The notes under the pieces were generated by a model that saw only the letters and a program-made list of their open reading frames with translations, searched no databases and was not told the origin of the DNA. A stretch of DNA of 64,000 nucleotides from Allotamlana fucoidanivorans (GTDB taxonomy: Bacteria; Bacteroidota; Bacteroidia; Flavobacteriales; Flavobacteriaceae), in NCBI RefSeq assembly GCF_045788535.1, contig NZ_CP074074.1:2976001-3040000 (forward strand). Direction: 5' to 3'. Positions 25,521-34,808 of this stretch are shown here, one piece after another (the first letter of the stretch is position 1; the number at the start of each line of letters is the position of its first letter). The translations under genes and the position numbers were made by a program.

Positions 25521-26909
25521 ATGACATTAATTAAATCAATATCAGGTATAAGAGGTACCATTGGAGGCGCTGTGGGTGAAAATTTAACTCCTATTGATGC
25601 GGTAAAATTTGCTTCGGCCTATGGTGTTTGGCTTAAACAACAGCGCCATAAAGAACAGTATAAAGTGGTGGTTGGGCGTGATGCTCGTCTATCAGGTAAA
25701 ATGATTCAAAACCTTGTAATGAATACCTTAGTTGGGTTAGGGATTGATGTTGTTGATGTAGGGTTATCTACCACACCTACCGTAGAAATAGCTGTGCCAA
25801 TGGAACATGCAGATGGTGGTATTATTTTAACAGCTAGCCATAATCCAAAACAATGGAATGCCTTAAAGTTGTTAAATAAAGACGGTGAGTTTTTAGATGC
25901 GGATGAAGGAGCAAAAATCCTTGAAATTGCCGAGAGTGATACTATGAGTTTCGCAGATGTAGATAATTTAGGCAACATTACAAAGAATAAGGCCTATATA
26001 GACCTTCATATTATTGAGGTTCTTGATTTAGATTTAGTGAACGTAAAGGCTATTGAAGAAGAACGGTTTAGAGTAGTGGTTGATGGGGTGAATTCAACAG
26101 GAGGTATAGCTATACCTTTACTTTTGGAACGTTTAGGGGTTGATGTGATAAAAATCCACTGTAATCCTAATGGAGAATTTCCACATAACCCAGAGCCTTT
26201 GAAGGAACATTTAACCGATTTATCTGAAGCGGTTAAAGAACATAAAGCTGATTTTGGAATTGTGGTAGATCCTGATGTTGATCGTTTAGCTTTTATGGAT
26301 GAAAATGGAGACATGTTTGGAGAGGAATATACTTTGGTAGCCTGCGCAGATTATGTGCTGAGCAGAACACCAGGAAATACCGTGAGTAACATGAGTTCTA
26401 CACGAGCTTTAAAAGATATTACAGAAAAACACGGTGGAATCTATGAGGCTAGTGCAGTAGGAGAAGTAAATGTGGTTAAGCTCATGAAAAAAAATAAGGT
26501 TGTTATTGGGGGTGAAGGTAATGGTGGCATTATTTACCCTGCGTCTCATTACGGAAGAGATGCTTTGGTTGGGGTAGCTTTATTTTTGAGTTTATTGGCC
26601 GATAAAAAAATGAAGGTAAGTGAACTTAGAAAAAGTTATCCAAATTACTTTATGGGGAAAAAGAAAATAGAGCTTACACCAGGATTAGATGTTGATGGTA
26701 TTTTGAATACCATAGAAGAACGTTATGCGAAAGAAAATTTAACAACTATTGATGGTGTCAAAATTGATTTTGCTGAGAGTTGGGTGCATTTACGTAAAAG
26801 CAATACCGAGCCCATCATTAGAATATACACTGAAGCAAAATCACAAGTTGAGGCTGATGCGCTTGGAGATAAGTTTATAGATGAAATTTTAGATATATCT
26901 CGACGGTAA
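25521..26909 (+). CDS. glmM: Phosphoglucosamine mutase
   Basis: The 462-residue alpha-D-phosphohexomutase has the active-site phosphoserine loop TASHNP at residues 104-109 (Ser106), the metal loop DPDVDRLAF, the sugar-binding loop GEGNGGIIYP, and the C-terminal phosphate-binding RKSNTEPIIRIYTEA. The opening SISGIRGTIGG is typical of GlmM-like members in Bacteroidota. It interconverts glucosamine 6-phosphate and glucosamine 1-phosphate for UDP-GlcNAc and cell-wall synthesis. Some annotations call such proteins phosphomannomutase/phosphoglucomutase, and the sequence alone does not fully exclude that. It is a single-gene unit. Confidence 0.9.
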   Translation: MTLIKSISGIRGTIGGAVGENLTPIDAVKFASAYGVWLKQQRHKEQYKVVVGRDARLSGKMIQNLVMNTLVGLGIDVVDVGLSTTPTVEIAVPMEHADGGIILTASHNPKQWNALKLLNKDGEFLDADEGAKILEIAESDTMSFADVDNLGNITKNKAYIDLHIIEVLDLDLVNVKAIEEERFRVVVDGVNSTGGIAIPLLLERLGVDVIKIHCNPNGEFPHNPEPLKEHLTDLSEAVKEHKADFGIVVDPDVDRLAFMDENGDMFGEEYTLVACADYVLSRTPGNTVSNMSSTRALKDITEKHGGIYEASAVGEVNVVKLMKKNKVVIGGEGNGGIIYPASHYGRDALVGVALFLSLLADKKMKVSELRKSYPNYFMGKKKIELTPGLDVDGILNTIEERYAKENLTTIDGVKIDFAESWVHLRKSNTEPIIRIYTEAKSQVEADALGDKFIDEILDISRR

Positions 26910-27143
26910 TTATGTTAATCCAAAGAATTACCTAATAAATACGGTAGGAATAGGGTAGTGTTTGAATATCAAAGATTTTTATTTACTAAAGAAGAATTGA
27001 CTTCTTTTTAGTATAGAGAAGGTATACTCTTAAATTTATTTCTGCACAATAAGAGAATAATTGAAATGTAGGGTAATATTTGGTCATATTCTTAAAAAAT
27101 TAAAGAAAAGTCTTAGATTTAGCATCGTTTAAAAAATCAGGCC

Positions 27144-28679
27144 ATGTTAGTTAAGAAATTACTGTATCATTTTTCCCTTTCTTTTATTGCTTTAATAGCA
27201 GCTTGTCAGTCAAAAAAGAAGGCGCCTCATGAAGCAGCCAAAACTACAGATAAACCAAACATAGTACTTATTATTGCCGACGATGTTAGTTGGAATGATA
27301 TTGGTGTCTATGGGCATCCTCATATTAAAACTCCAAATCTAAATAGGCTAGCACAGGATGGCATGTTGTTTACCGAAGCGTTTTTAACTACAAGTTCCTG
27401 TAGCCCAAGTAGAACAAGTATAATTTCAGGACTTTATCCTCATAATACAGATGCCGAGCAATTATCGTGGCCACTTCCCGAAGGAAAGAAAACATTTGTT
27501 CAAGCCTTAAAGGCAAATGGTTATTGGACAGGATTAGCAGGAAAGTACCATTTGGGAGATCCTGTGAGAAATGATTTTAACGCGCTTTTTGAAATGCAAT
27601 GGATTGATGCACCTATTGGCTTAGATAGAAGACTTGTGGGTGATGGTAGTGGTTGTGATGAATGGGTGAAATTGCTAAAAGAACGTCCTAAGGATAAACC
27701 TTTTTTCACATGGTTAGCCTCATTTGATGCCCATAGACCTTTTTATGATGATGGAAGCTGCCCAAGTGTGCATAATGAAAATGATGTCCAATTACCACCG
27801 TACATGCCAGATACCGATTTGGTAAAGAAGGATTTTGCTCTATATTATGATGAAATAGCAAGAATGGATAGTTATATTGGTCATGTTGTAAAAGAGCTAG
27901 AAGCACAGGGTGTTGCTGAGAATACCGTTATTCTGTTTATTGCAGATAATGGAAGAGCATTTCCAAGGGATAAAACAACCTTATATGATGGTGGTATAAA
28001 AACACCTTGGATTGTAAAATGGCCTGCAAAAATTAAAGCAGGTACCGTAAATAGTAATTTGGTGAGTTCTGTTGATATTGCACCTACAATTATGAGTCTT
28101 GCTGGTTTAACCCCTTTTAAAGAATTTGAGGGGTATGACTTTTCATCCATGCTTTTAGATACGTCAAAAGAGATAAGAGATCAAATATATGCAGAAGACC
28201 ATTTTCATGATTTTGAAGACTATACCAGAGCGATAAGAACAAAAGCTTATAAATACGTGAAGAACTTTTATGAAGATTTGCCTAACACTCCTTCGGCAGA
28301 TATAATTCGTGGTAGAAGTTGGCAGAGCATGCTTGAAGAATACGAAGAAGGCACACTTAATGAGACGCAACTTAAATGTTTCATAAAGCCAAGAGAAAAA
28401 GAGGAGTTATTTGATATTATCAATGACCCTGATGAGCTACATAATATAGCTTCAAATGTTGAGTATGCTGAGGTTTTAGCTGATATGAGAGCTCGTTTAA
28501 AAGAAACAAGATCCCAAACTAAAGACTTTTTGCCAAAGCGAAGAACACCAGATGATTTCTTTAGAGAAACGGGCCTCCCTACCAAGTACCGTATTCGGCC
28601 TCGACCTTCAAAAGCAGAATATATGAAAGCAGCACAAGAAGGTAGAGTGCTTATGAATCCTGATTTTAAAGAAAATTAA
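27144..28679 (+). CDS. Lipoprotein sulfatase, S1 family (N-sulfoglucosamine sulfohydrolase-like)
   Basis: The 511 residues start with a lipoprotein signal (lipobox IAAC, Cys21) followed by QSKKK rather than an acidic stretch, so a periplasmic-facing location is more likely than surface display. The catalytic formylglycine motif is C86-S-P-S-R90, metal ligands include IIADD (residues 43-47) and IADNGR, and GKYHLGD is the family Lys/His motif. Type I sulfatases remove sulfate esters or N-sulfates, in marine flavobacteria typically from algal or animal polysaccharides. A formylglycine-generating enzyme would be needed and is not in the window. No PUL (SusC/D) genes are adjacent, so the substrate is unknown. 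It is convergent with the next gene, with three bases between stops. Confidence 0.92.
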   Translation: MLVKKLLYHFSLSFIALIAACQSKKKAPHEAAKTTDKPNIVLIIADDVSWNDIGVYGHPHIKTPNLNRLAQDGMLFTEAFLTTSSCSPSRTSIISGLYPHNTDAEQLSWPLPEGKKTFVQALKANGYWTGLAGKYHLGDPVRNDFNALFEMQWIDAPIGLDRRLVGDGSGCDEWVKLLKERPKDKPFFTWLASFDAHRPFYDDGSCPSVHNENDVQLPPYMPDTDLVKKDFALYYDEIARMDSYIGHVVKELEAQGVAENTVILFIADNGRAFPRDKTTLYDGGIKTPWIVKWPAKIKAGTVNSNLVSSVDIAPTIMSLAGLTPFKEFEGYDFSSMLLDTSKEIRDQIYAEDHFHDFEDYTRAIRTKAYKYVKNFYEDLPNTPSADIIRGRSWQSMLEEYEEGTLNETQLKCFIKPREKEELFDIINDPDELHNIASNVEYAEVLADMRARLKETRSQTKDFLPKRRTPDDFFRETGLPTKYRIRPRPSKAEYMKAAQEGRVLMNPDFKEN

Positions 28680-28682
28680 CGT

Positions 28683-29567
28683 TTAGCCTTGTTGGTTATT
28701 TTTTCGGTGTTTCCAACGTTTATGGGTCCAAAAGTAATATTCAGGAACCTCATAAATTTGTTTTTCTAACTGTTGAAGAAACAATTTAGTTAAATCATAG
28801 TCCTTGAATGTTCTGGAGTCTTCGGCAAGTGTTATAATTTCAGCTTCATAATGTCCCCGTTTTTTTTTAGTTACTTTTAGGTAAGCGGTAGAAAAATCTA
28901 ATTTTTTAGCTAAGCGCTCGGCGCCAGTAAAGCAAGGGACATCAATTCCCATAAATTTTTGCCAATACGCATCTTTGGTGTGCCTTGGCGATTGGTCACT
29001 TAAAAACCCCGTTAATGTTCTTACACCAGCTTCTTCAAATTTATTAATAGTAGCAATGGTTTCTTTAGTACTGATTAAGGTGGTATCAAACCTAGATCTA
29101 ATCGTTCTAATTAGGTTGTCAAAATATTTATTTGCTAGTTTTTTGTAAACCCCAAAGGTCTTAAAACTGATATGATTTTTTAAAACAATAGTCCATTCCC
29201 AGCTTGCATAATGTCCAAAAATCACAATAATACTTTTATTTAAACCTTCTAAACGTTTAAACTCTTCAGGATTTTTAATAACAAACCTTTTTCGTAATTG
29301 AGCTTCTGAAATAGACATGGTTTTTGCCATTTCTAAAAACATATCACATAAATGCTTGTAGAATTTTTTTCTTATGATAATAATTTCTTTTTCAGGCTTT
29401 TCAGGGAAAACCAATTTTAAATTATCCGTAACAATGTGTTTTCTGTATCCAATAATATAATAAACCAATAGGTATACGCCATCAGATATCAAGTATAGTA
29501 ATCTAAAAGATAATTTAGATATTACCCATAAAATTGGATAAACAAGAATATACGCTAGAAATTGCAT
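28683..29567 (-). CDS. LpxL/HtrB-type lysophospholipid (lipid A) acyltransferase
   Basis: The 294-residue protein has an N-terminal membrane segment (PILWVISKLSFRLLYLI), then the acyltransferase core with the H-x4-E catalytic motif at His119 and Glu124 (GHYASWEW), and a later GFLSDQSPR substrate motif. Homologues add secondary acyl chains to lipid A precursors at the inner membrane. Some Bacteroidota members instead act on other lipids, for example in ornithine or sulfonolipid pathways. Length is normal. The gene faces the rhomboid gene divergently, with overlapping promoters. Confidence 0.88.
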   Translation of the reverse strand: MQFLAYILVYPILWVISKLSFRLLYLISDGVYLLVYYIIGYRKHIVTDNLKLVFPEKPEKEIIIIRKKFYKHLCDMFLEMAKTMSISEAQLRKRFVIKNPEEFKRLEGLNKSIIVIFGHYASWEWTIVLKNHISFKTFGVYKKLANKYFDNLIRTIRSRFDTTLISTKETIATINKFEEAGVRTLTGFLSDQSPRHTKDAYWQKFMGIDVPCFTGAERLAKKLDFSTAYLKVTKKKRGHYEAEIITLAEDSRTFKDYDLTKLFLQQLEKQIYEVPEYYFWTHKRWKHRKNNQQG

Positions 29568-29577
29568 GAATTAATTT

Positions 29578-29585
29578 TAGATTTG
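29578..29585 (+). promoter_or_regulatory. Putative -7 box for the rhomboid gene
   Basis: TAGATTTG matches TAnnTTTG and is 46 bases before the ATG at 29631. It lies just left of an opposite-strand -7 box at 29592-29599, so the two transcripts would start across each other. Confidence 0.4.
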
Positions 29586-29591
29586 TAGCAA

Positions 29592-29599
29592 CAAATATA
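29592..29599 (-). promoter_or_regulatory. Putative -7 box for the acyltransferase gene
   Basis: On the minus strand TATATTTG matches TAnnTTTG and is 25 bases upstream of the start codon at 29567. It is separated by 6 bases from the plus-strand box at 29578-29585. Confidence 0.4.
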
Positions 29600-29630
29600 G
29601 ATTAAATTCAATTTAAACATTACATACGCT

Positions 29631-30281
29631 ATGGGCAATTTAGATTTAGTTACCATCATCATAATAGCAGCCAATGTTATAATTACCTATAAAGGGTTTG
29701 GTGATTATAGCTTTTTTGAAAAATATAAATTTAATGTTGGTGCCGTTAAGCGAGGGGAACAAATTAGGTTAATAAGTTCTGGGTTTTTACATGCCGATAC
29801 ACAGCACTTGTTATTTAATATGTTATCGCTTTATTTTTTTGCAGATTTAGTAATTAGACTGCTGAGCCCAGTTCAATTTCTATTGATTTATTTTGGTAGT
29901 TTACTACTAGGTAATTTATTGTCACTGTACTTTCATAAAAACGAATATCATTATAGTGCTGTTGGTGCTAGTGGTGCTGTAACTGGTATTATTTATGCGG
30001 CTATTTTACTTCAACCAGGTATGAGTTTAATGTTTTTCTTTATTCCAGTACCTATTCCTGCTTATGTATTTGGTATCGGTTACTTATTGTATTCTATGTA
30101 TGGTATGAAAAAGCGTGTGGGTAATATTGGGCATGATGCCCATTTTGGAGGAGCTATTGGTGGGTATATCATAACGTTATTTTTAGCACCATGGCTTTTT
30201 GAAACCAGTTTGCCTATGATTGGTTTGTTGGCAATTCCAATAGTATTGTTGTTTGTGTTAAAGAAAATGGGGAAAATATAG
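29631..30281 (+). CDS. Rhomboid-family intramembrane serine protease
   Basis: The 216-residue, six-segment membrane protein has the rhomboid signatures: HLLFN with the oxyanion residues His59 and Asn63, GASGAVTG with catalytic Ser114, and the catalytic His171 in GHDAHFGGAIGG. It cleaves transmembrane substrates within the inner membrane. It lacks the extra cytoplasmic domain of GlpG and fits the short bacterial type. Substrates are unknown. It precedes lon but is separated from it by 174 bases that contain a sigma-54 promoter, so the two proteases are probably regulated separately. Confidence 0.93.
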   Translation: MGNLDLVTIIIIAANVIITYKGFGDYSFFEKYKFNVGAVKRGEQIRLISSGFLHADTQHLLFNMLSLYFFADLVIRLLSPVQFLLIYFGSLLLGNLLSLYFHKNEYHYSAVGASGAVTGIIYAAILLQPGMSLMFFFIPVPIPAYVFGIGYLLYSMYGMKKRVGNIGHDAHFGGAIGGYIITLFLAPWLFETSLPMIGLLAIPIVLLFVLKKMGKI

Positions 30282-30317
30282 ATTAGTAAAGGGTGTCAAG
30301 TTTCTTTAGTTCGTTAT

Positions 30318-30332
30318 TGGCACAGCTCTTGC
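30318..30332 (+). promoter_or_regulatory. Sigma-54 (RpoN) -24/-12 promoter upstream of lon
   Basis: TGGCAC, five bases, TTGC: the GG (30319-30320) and GC (30331-30332) dinucleotides are separated by exactly 10 bases, as the sigma-54 consensus requires. Predicted transcription starts near 30344, leaving a leader of about 110 nucleotides before the lon ATG. Confidence 0.65.
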
Positions 30333-30455
30333 CATATAGACTATGCTAATATATGTTGTTGGCTACGTAAATAGCTGATTATTAGTATTTATTTGAGTAT
30401 TAGAAATCACTTAAAAAATTGTTCAGTACTGTTTTAATGACAGTTTGACCTAAAT

Positions 30456-32912
30456 ATGTCTATGAAAAAATCTAATTTTATGAGCCTTGACAGTTTGTCA
30501 TTACAGGAATTTGATGAAAACTCAGAACTAATTCCATTGATGACTCCTGAAGATGAAGAGGCAATAAATAATGAAGAATTACCAGAAACACTACCTATTT
30601 TATCATTAAGAAATACAGTGTTGTTTCCAGGTGTTGTTATACCTATTACAGCGGGTAGAGACACCTCTGTTAAACTTATTAATGATGCTAATAAAGGAAG
30701 TAAAGTAATAGGGGTAGTGGCTCAAAAAGATGAGTCTGTAGAAAAACCCACGGCAAAAGATATTTATGAAACGGGGACGGTAGCTAGAATACTACGTGTT
30801 TTAAAAATGCCCGATGGCAATGTTACTGTAATTATTCAAGGTAAAAAACGGTTTAAGGTTGCTGAAGTTCTTACCGAGACGCCTTACATGAATGCTACAA
30901 TTAGAGATATTCCAGAGGCTAAACCTGCATTGAATAATAAGGAGTTTTCTGCAATTATTGATTCTATAAAAGATCTTGCACTTGAGATCATAAAGGAAAA
31001 TCCGAATATTCCTAGTGAGGCCTCTTTTGCTATTAAGAATATTGAAAGCAATTCATTTTTGGTGAATTTTGTGTCATCAAACATGAATCTTACCGTAAAG
31101 GAAAAGCAAGAGTTATTAGAAATAAATAACTTGAAGCAACGTGCTTTGGCTACATTGAAGTTTATGAATGTTGAATTTCAGAAACTAGAACTTAAGAATG
31201 ATATTCAGTCTAAGGTTCAAATGGATATGAGCCAACAACAGCGCGAATATTTTCTGCATCAGCAAATGAAAACTATTCAGGAAGAATTGGGTGGTGTAAG
31301 TCACGATCAGGAAATTGAGGAAATGAAGATCAAAGCTAAAGATAAGCTTTGGGATGAAAAAGTGGCTAAACATTTTGAAAAGGAAATAGCTAAAATGCAA
31401 CGGATGAATCCTCAGGTTGCAGAGTATTCTATTCAGCGTAATTATCTAGAGTTATTCTTAGATTTACCTTGGAATGAATTTAGTGAAGACCAATTTGATT
31501 TGAAGCGAGCTATGAAAATATTAGACCGCGATCATTTTGGTTTAGAAGATGTAAAGCGAAGAATTATTGAGTATTTAGCTGTTTTAAAGCTAAGAAACGA
31601 TATGAAGTCTCCCATACTTTGTTTGTATGGACCTCCAGGTGTTGGTAAAACCTCTTTAGGAAAATCTATTGCGGAAGCTTTAGGTAGAGAATATGTGAGA
31701 ATTTCGCTGGGCGGATTACGTGATGAGGCAGAAATTAGAGGTCATAGAAAAACCTATATTGGTGCTATGCCTGGGCGTATTATTCAAAGCTTAAAAAAGG
31801 CAGGAACATCAAATCCTGTGTTTGTTTTAGATGAAATTGATAAGTTGTCAAATTCGCATCAAGGCGATCCTTCTTCAGCAATGTTAGAAGTGTTAGATCC
31901 TGAACAAAACAGTGAGTTTTATGATAACTTTTTAGAAATGGGCTATGACTTATCAAAAGTTATGTTTATTGCTACTTCAAATAGTTTATCAACTATTCAG
32001 CCTGCATTATTAGATCGTATGGAAATTATTAACGTTACAGGGTATACCATTGAAGAGAAAGTTGAAATAGCTAAGCGTCATTTATTACCAAAACAATTAA
32101 AAGAGCATGGTTTATCGGCTAAAGATTTGAAAATAGGTAAAGCACAACTTGAAAAAATAGTTGAGGGCTATACACGTGAATCAGGCGTTCGTGGTTTAGA
32201 AAAACAGGTGGCTAAAATGGTGCGTTTTGCGGCTAAAAGTATAGCTATGGAAGAAGACTATAATATTAAAGTCACTAATGAAGACATTGTTGAGGTTTTA
32301 GGAGGACCTAAATTAGAGCGTGATAAATATGAAAACAATAATGTAGCTGGAGTTGTAACAGGTTTAGCATGGACCAGAGTTGGTGGTGATATCCTTTTTA
32401 TTGAATCGATTTTATCAAAGGGCAAAGGCGCTATGACCATTACGGGGAATCTAGGAAAGGTTATGAAAGAGTCGGCCACCATTGCTATGGAGTATATAAA
32501 ATCTAACGCTGATGCATTTGGTATTGACGCATCAGTTTTTGATAATTATAATGTACATATTCATGTTCCTGAAGGGGCTACACCTAAAGATGGACCTAGT
32601 GCAGGCGTTACTATGTTAACCTCATTGGTGTCACTATTCACTCAAAAGAAAGTCAAGAAAAGTTTAGCAATGACGGGTGAAATCACCTTAAGAGGTAAGG
32701 TGTTACCAGTGGGAGGTATTAAAGAAAAGATACTTGCTGCCAAAAGGGCTAGAATAAAAGAGATTTTACTTTGTGAAGATAACCGTAGAGATATTGAGGA
32801 AATAAAACCAGAATATTTAAAAGGCTTAACATTTCATTATGTGTCAGATATGAGTGATGTGATTAACATAGCTATTACAAATCAGAAAGTAAAAAACGCA
32901 AAAAAAATATAG
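30456..32912 (+). CDS. lon: ATP-dependent protease La (Lon)
   Basis: The 818 residues carry the N-terminal substrate-binding LAN domain (LPILSLRNTVLFPGVVIPI), a coiled middle part, the AAA+ module with Walker A GPPGVGKT near residue 392 and Walker B VFVLDEIDKL, and the C-terminal serine-lysine protease with PKDGPSAGVTM (Ser about 715) and GGIKEKILAAKR (Lys about 757). It degrades damaged and regulatory proteins in the cytoplasm. Alternative starts exist at 30462 and 30480. An upstream -24/-12 element suggests sigma-54-dependent expression. A strong terminator follows. Confidence 0.98.
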   Translation: MSMKKSNFMSLDSLSLQEFDENSELIPLMTPEDEEAINNEELPETLPILSLRNTVLFPGVVIPITAGRDTSVKLINDANKGSKVIGVVAQKDESVEKPTAKDIYETGTVARILRVLKMPDGNVTVIIQGKKRFKVAEVLTETPYMNATIRDIPEAKPALNNKEFSAIIDSIKDLALEIIKENPNIPSEASFAIKNIESNSFLVNFVSSNMNLTVKEKQELLEINNLKQRALATLKFMNVEFQKLELKNDIQSKVQMDMSQQQREYFLHQQMKTIQEELGGVSHDQEIEEMKIKAKDKLWDEKVAKHFEKEIAKMQRMNPQVAEYSIQRNYLELFLDLPWNEFSEDQFDLKRAMKILDRDHFGLEDVKRRIIEYLAVLKLRNDMKSPILCLYGPPGVGKTSLGKSIAEALGREYVRISLGGLRDEAEIRGHRKTYIGAMPGRIIQSLKKAGTSNPVFVLDEIDKLSNSHQGDPSSAMLEVLDPEQNSEFYDNFLEMGYDLSKVMFIATSNSLSTIQPALLDRMEIINVTGYTIEEKVEIAKRHLLPKQLKEHGLSAKDLKIGKAQLEKIVEGYTRESGVRGLEKQVAKMVRFAAKSIAMEEDYNIKVTNEDIVEVLGGPKLERDKYENNNVAGVVTGLAWTRVGGDILFIESILSKGKGAMTITGNLGKVMKESATIAMEYIKSNADAFGIDASVFDNYNVHIHVPEGATPKDGPSAGVTMLTSLVSLFTQKKVKKSLAMTGEITLRGKVLPVGGIKEKILAAKRARIKEILLCEDNRRDIEEIKPEYLKGLTFHYVSDMSDVINIAITNQKVKNAKKI

Positions 32913-32928
32913 CATATTAAAGCAATAT

Positions 32929-32960
32929 TTAAACCTCGGCATATGTCGAGGTTTTTTTAT
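32929..32960 (+). terminator. Terminator after lon
   Basis: AACCTCGGCATATGTCGAGGTT forms an almost perfect hairpin (one G-U on each side of the centre) followed by TTTTTTT, 19 bases after the lon stop. Confidence 0.85.
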
Positions 32961-33022
32961 GAATTAAAATAAAAGATTCATGTTATCGTTTTAAGATAGA
33001 TTTATTTACTTTGCGCCTCAAT

Positions 33023-34042
33023 ATGCTAAGAATAATAGTCTCCTTTTTTTGCTGTTTAGTATCTACGTGGGCACTAGCTCAAGTGGGAGGCGAGTCTACC
33101 TATCAGTTTCTTAATTTGATTGCGTCTCCGCGTCAAGCGGCTTTAGGTGGAAAAGTATTCACCAATGTTGACTATGATGTTACGCAAGGGTTGTTTAATC
33201 CAGCCACGATTAATGAGGAAATGGATAATCAATTGGCTTTAAACTATACCAGTTATTTGGGAGGTATTGGCTATGGTACAGCATCGTATGCTTATACTGT
33301 TGATAGAAGAACACAAACATTTCATACAGGTGTTACTTATATTAATTATGGTTCTTTTGATGGTTATGATGAAGATGGGAATTCTACTGGAACGTTTACA
33401 GGAAATGAAACTGCTTTGTCTTTAGGCTATGCCTTACAAATAGGGTATTCTGATTTTTATTTTGGAACCAATGTGAAATTTATTTCATCAAACCTAGAGC
33501 AATATAGTTCTTTTGGGGTAGCGGTTGATCTTGGTTTACTATATATTGATGAAGCTATTGATTTCAATGCGGCGTTGGTGGTTAGAAATTTAGGTTCACA
33601 AATAACAACTTATGCTGATATCTATGAAAAGTTGCCTTTTGAAGTTGCTTTTGGAATGTCTCAAAAACTAGAAAATGTACCTATTCGTTGGCATATTACT
33701 TTAGAAAATTTACAGCAATGGCCTATTGCAAGACCTAATCCAGCTAGAGTAACCAGTGATTTATCTGGTAATCAAAGTTCAGAAAAGATAGGTTTTATTG
33801 GTCAGGTGATAAGGCATACTATAATTGGCGCAGAATTGTTTCCAGATAAAGGATTTAATATTCGGTTAGGTTATAATTTTAGAAGAGGTGAGGATTTAAG
33901 AATAGTTGATCAGCGCAATTTTTCAGGACTGTCGGCAGGTATTTCTATAAAAATGAATAGAATGCGTTTTAGTTATACGCATGCTAAATATACAAGTGCC
34001 GGTAATTCCAACTTTTTTGGACTGCAGATTGATTTGAGATAA
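33023..34042 (+). CDS. porQ: Type IX secretion system protein PorQ
   Basis: The open frame can be extended to a TTG at 33011, but the ATG at 33023 (MLRIIVSFF) gives a proper signal peptide ending near LAQ and leaves room for a TTTACTTTGC promoter box just upstream. I therefore choose 33023, for 339 residues. The mature protein starts with GGESTYQFLNLIASPRQAALGG, quoted here as GGESTYQFLNL and SPRQAALGG, diagnostic of PorQ, and shows FadL/UPF0164-like beta-barrel strands up to the C-terminal FFGLQIDLR. PorQ is an outer-membrane barrel that works with the PorV/PorU attachment machinery of the T9SS. In many Flavobacteriaceae it sits next to cmk. Here a two-gene minus-strand insert intervenes. 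Confidence 0.92.
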   Translation: MLRIIVSFFCCLVSTWALAQVGGESTYQFLNLIASPRQAALGGKVFTNVDYDVTQGLFNPATINEEMDNQLALNYTSYLGGIGYGTASYAYTVDRRTQTFHTGVTYINYGSFDGYDEDGNSTGTFTGNETALSLGYALQIGYSDFYFGTNVKFISSNLEQYSSFGVAVDLGLLYIDEAIDFNAALVVRNLGSQITTYADIYEKLPFEVAFGMSQKLENVPIRWHITLENLQQWPIARPNPARVTSDLSGNQSSEKIGFIGQVIRHTIIGAELFPDKGFNIRLGYNFRRGEDLRIVDQRNFSGLSAGISIKMNRMRFSYTHAKYTSAGNSNFFGLQIDLR

Positions 34043-34074
34043 GAAAGCTGAAGTTTTCTTACTCCAGCTTTCCC
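34043..34074. terminator. Weak hairpin between convergent porQ and FN3 lipoprotein genes
   Basis: GAAAGCTG and CAGCTTTC pair over 8 bp around a 14-base loop. There is no long T tract on either side, so it is a weak terminator at best. It could serve both converging transcripts. Confidence 0.35.
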
Positions 34075-34096
34075 TATACTATGGTCTTAATAAATA

Positions 34097-34807
34097 TTAA
34101 TTGGTCATAAAAGACCAAACTTGTCCGATAGACTGTCCATCTTTATCATCTTTTGTTACAATTTTCCAATAATAGGTTGAAGCAGGGTTTAGGTTAACAT
34201 TTGTAGTATTATTACTTTGATTATCACCTATTTTTTGTGTAGGCGGGTTAACGGTGTCAACATATACGTCATATGTCAATGGGTCATTATCAATATCAGT
34301 AGCTTCCCACTCTAAGGTAATTGAGTTTCCATTAATAGTTTCTCCGTCTGCAGGATTTATTGGCTGCGCAGGAAAAGGAATATGATTAGTTAAAGGTTCA
34401 CCTTCTGTATAAAATCTAAATACAGATGAATATTCGCTTTCAAGGCCTTTAGTGTCCTTAACTTTTACACGCCAGAAATAAATAATACCTTTTTCTAATG
34501 AGACTGATTTAGATGATGTATTAGAATTCACAGACTGATCAATTGCCCCAAACCCAGAATCTTTTGAAATCTCTAGAATATATGAAACCTTATCACCATC
34601 AGGATCTGTGGCTGCATCCCAAGTGAATTCAACAGTATTGGAGGTACATAGCATATCGTTTTCAGGAAATGTTAATGATGTCACTTTAAAAGGCGCATTG
34701 TTTTTCGGTTCTGGAGGCGAACCACCATCATCACTTCCTCCAGAACATGCTATTGCAAGAGAAATAATAATACTTAAGCCGAAAGTATATTTTAGAAATT
34801 TCATCAT
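34097..34807 (-). CDS. Surface lipoprotein with two fibronectin type III domains (paralogue of 2891-3583)
   Basis: The 236 residues have a lipoprotein leader (lipobox AIAC) and an acidic/glycine-rich start of the mature protein (CSGGSDDGG), fitting a surface-export signal. Two FN3 domains follow: IIYFWRVKVKD and TYYWKIVTKD occupy the same positions as YYWRVRAVD and TYYWKVVVRD in the paralogue, and both proteins end in WSF plus a short tail. The ATG (34807) is one base away from the TAA of the upstream cargo (34809-34811), so translation is probably coupled. I infer a helper or anchor role for that cargo. The insert lies between porQ and cmk. Confidence 0.82.
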   Translation of the reverse strand: MMKFLKYTFGLSIIISLAIACSGGSDDGGSPPEPKNNAPFKVTSLTFPENDMLCTSNTVEFTWDAATDPDGDKVSYILEISKDSGFGAIDQSVNSNTSSKSVSLEKGIIYFWRVKVKDTKGLESEYSSVFRFYTEGEPLTNHIPFPAQPINPADGETINGNSITLEWEATDIDNDPLTYDVYVDTVNPPTQKIGDNQSNNTTNVNLNPASTYYWKIVTKDDKDGQSIGQVWSFMTN

Positions 34808-34808
34808 C

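Noticed and set aside
26960..27020. ACTAAAGAAG...CTTCTTTTTAGT as a terminator after glmM
   Set aside because: The stem needs a two-base bulge and has no T tract; too weak to list.
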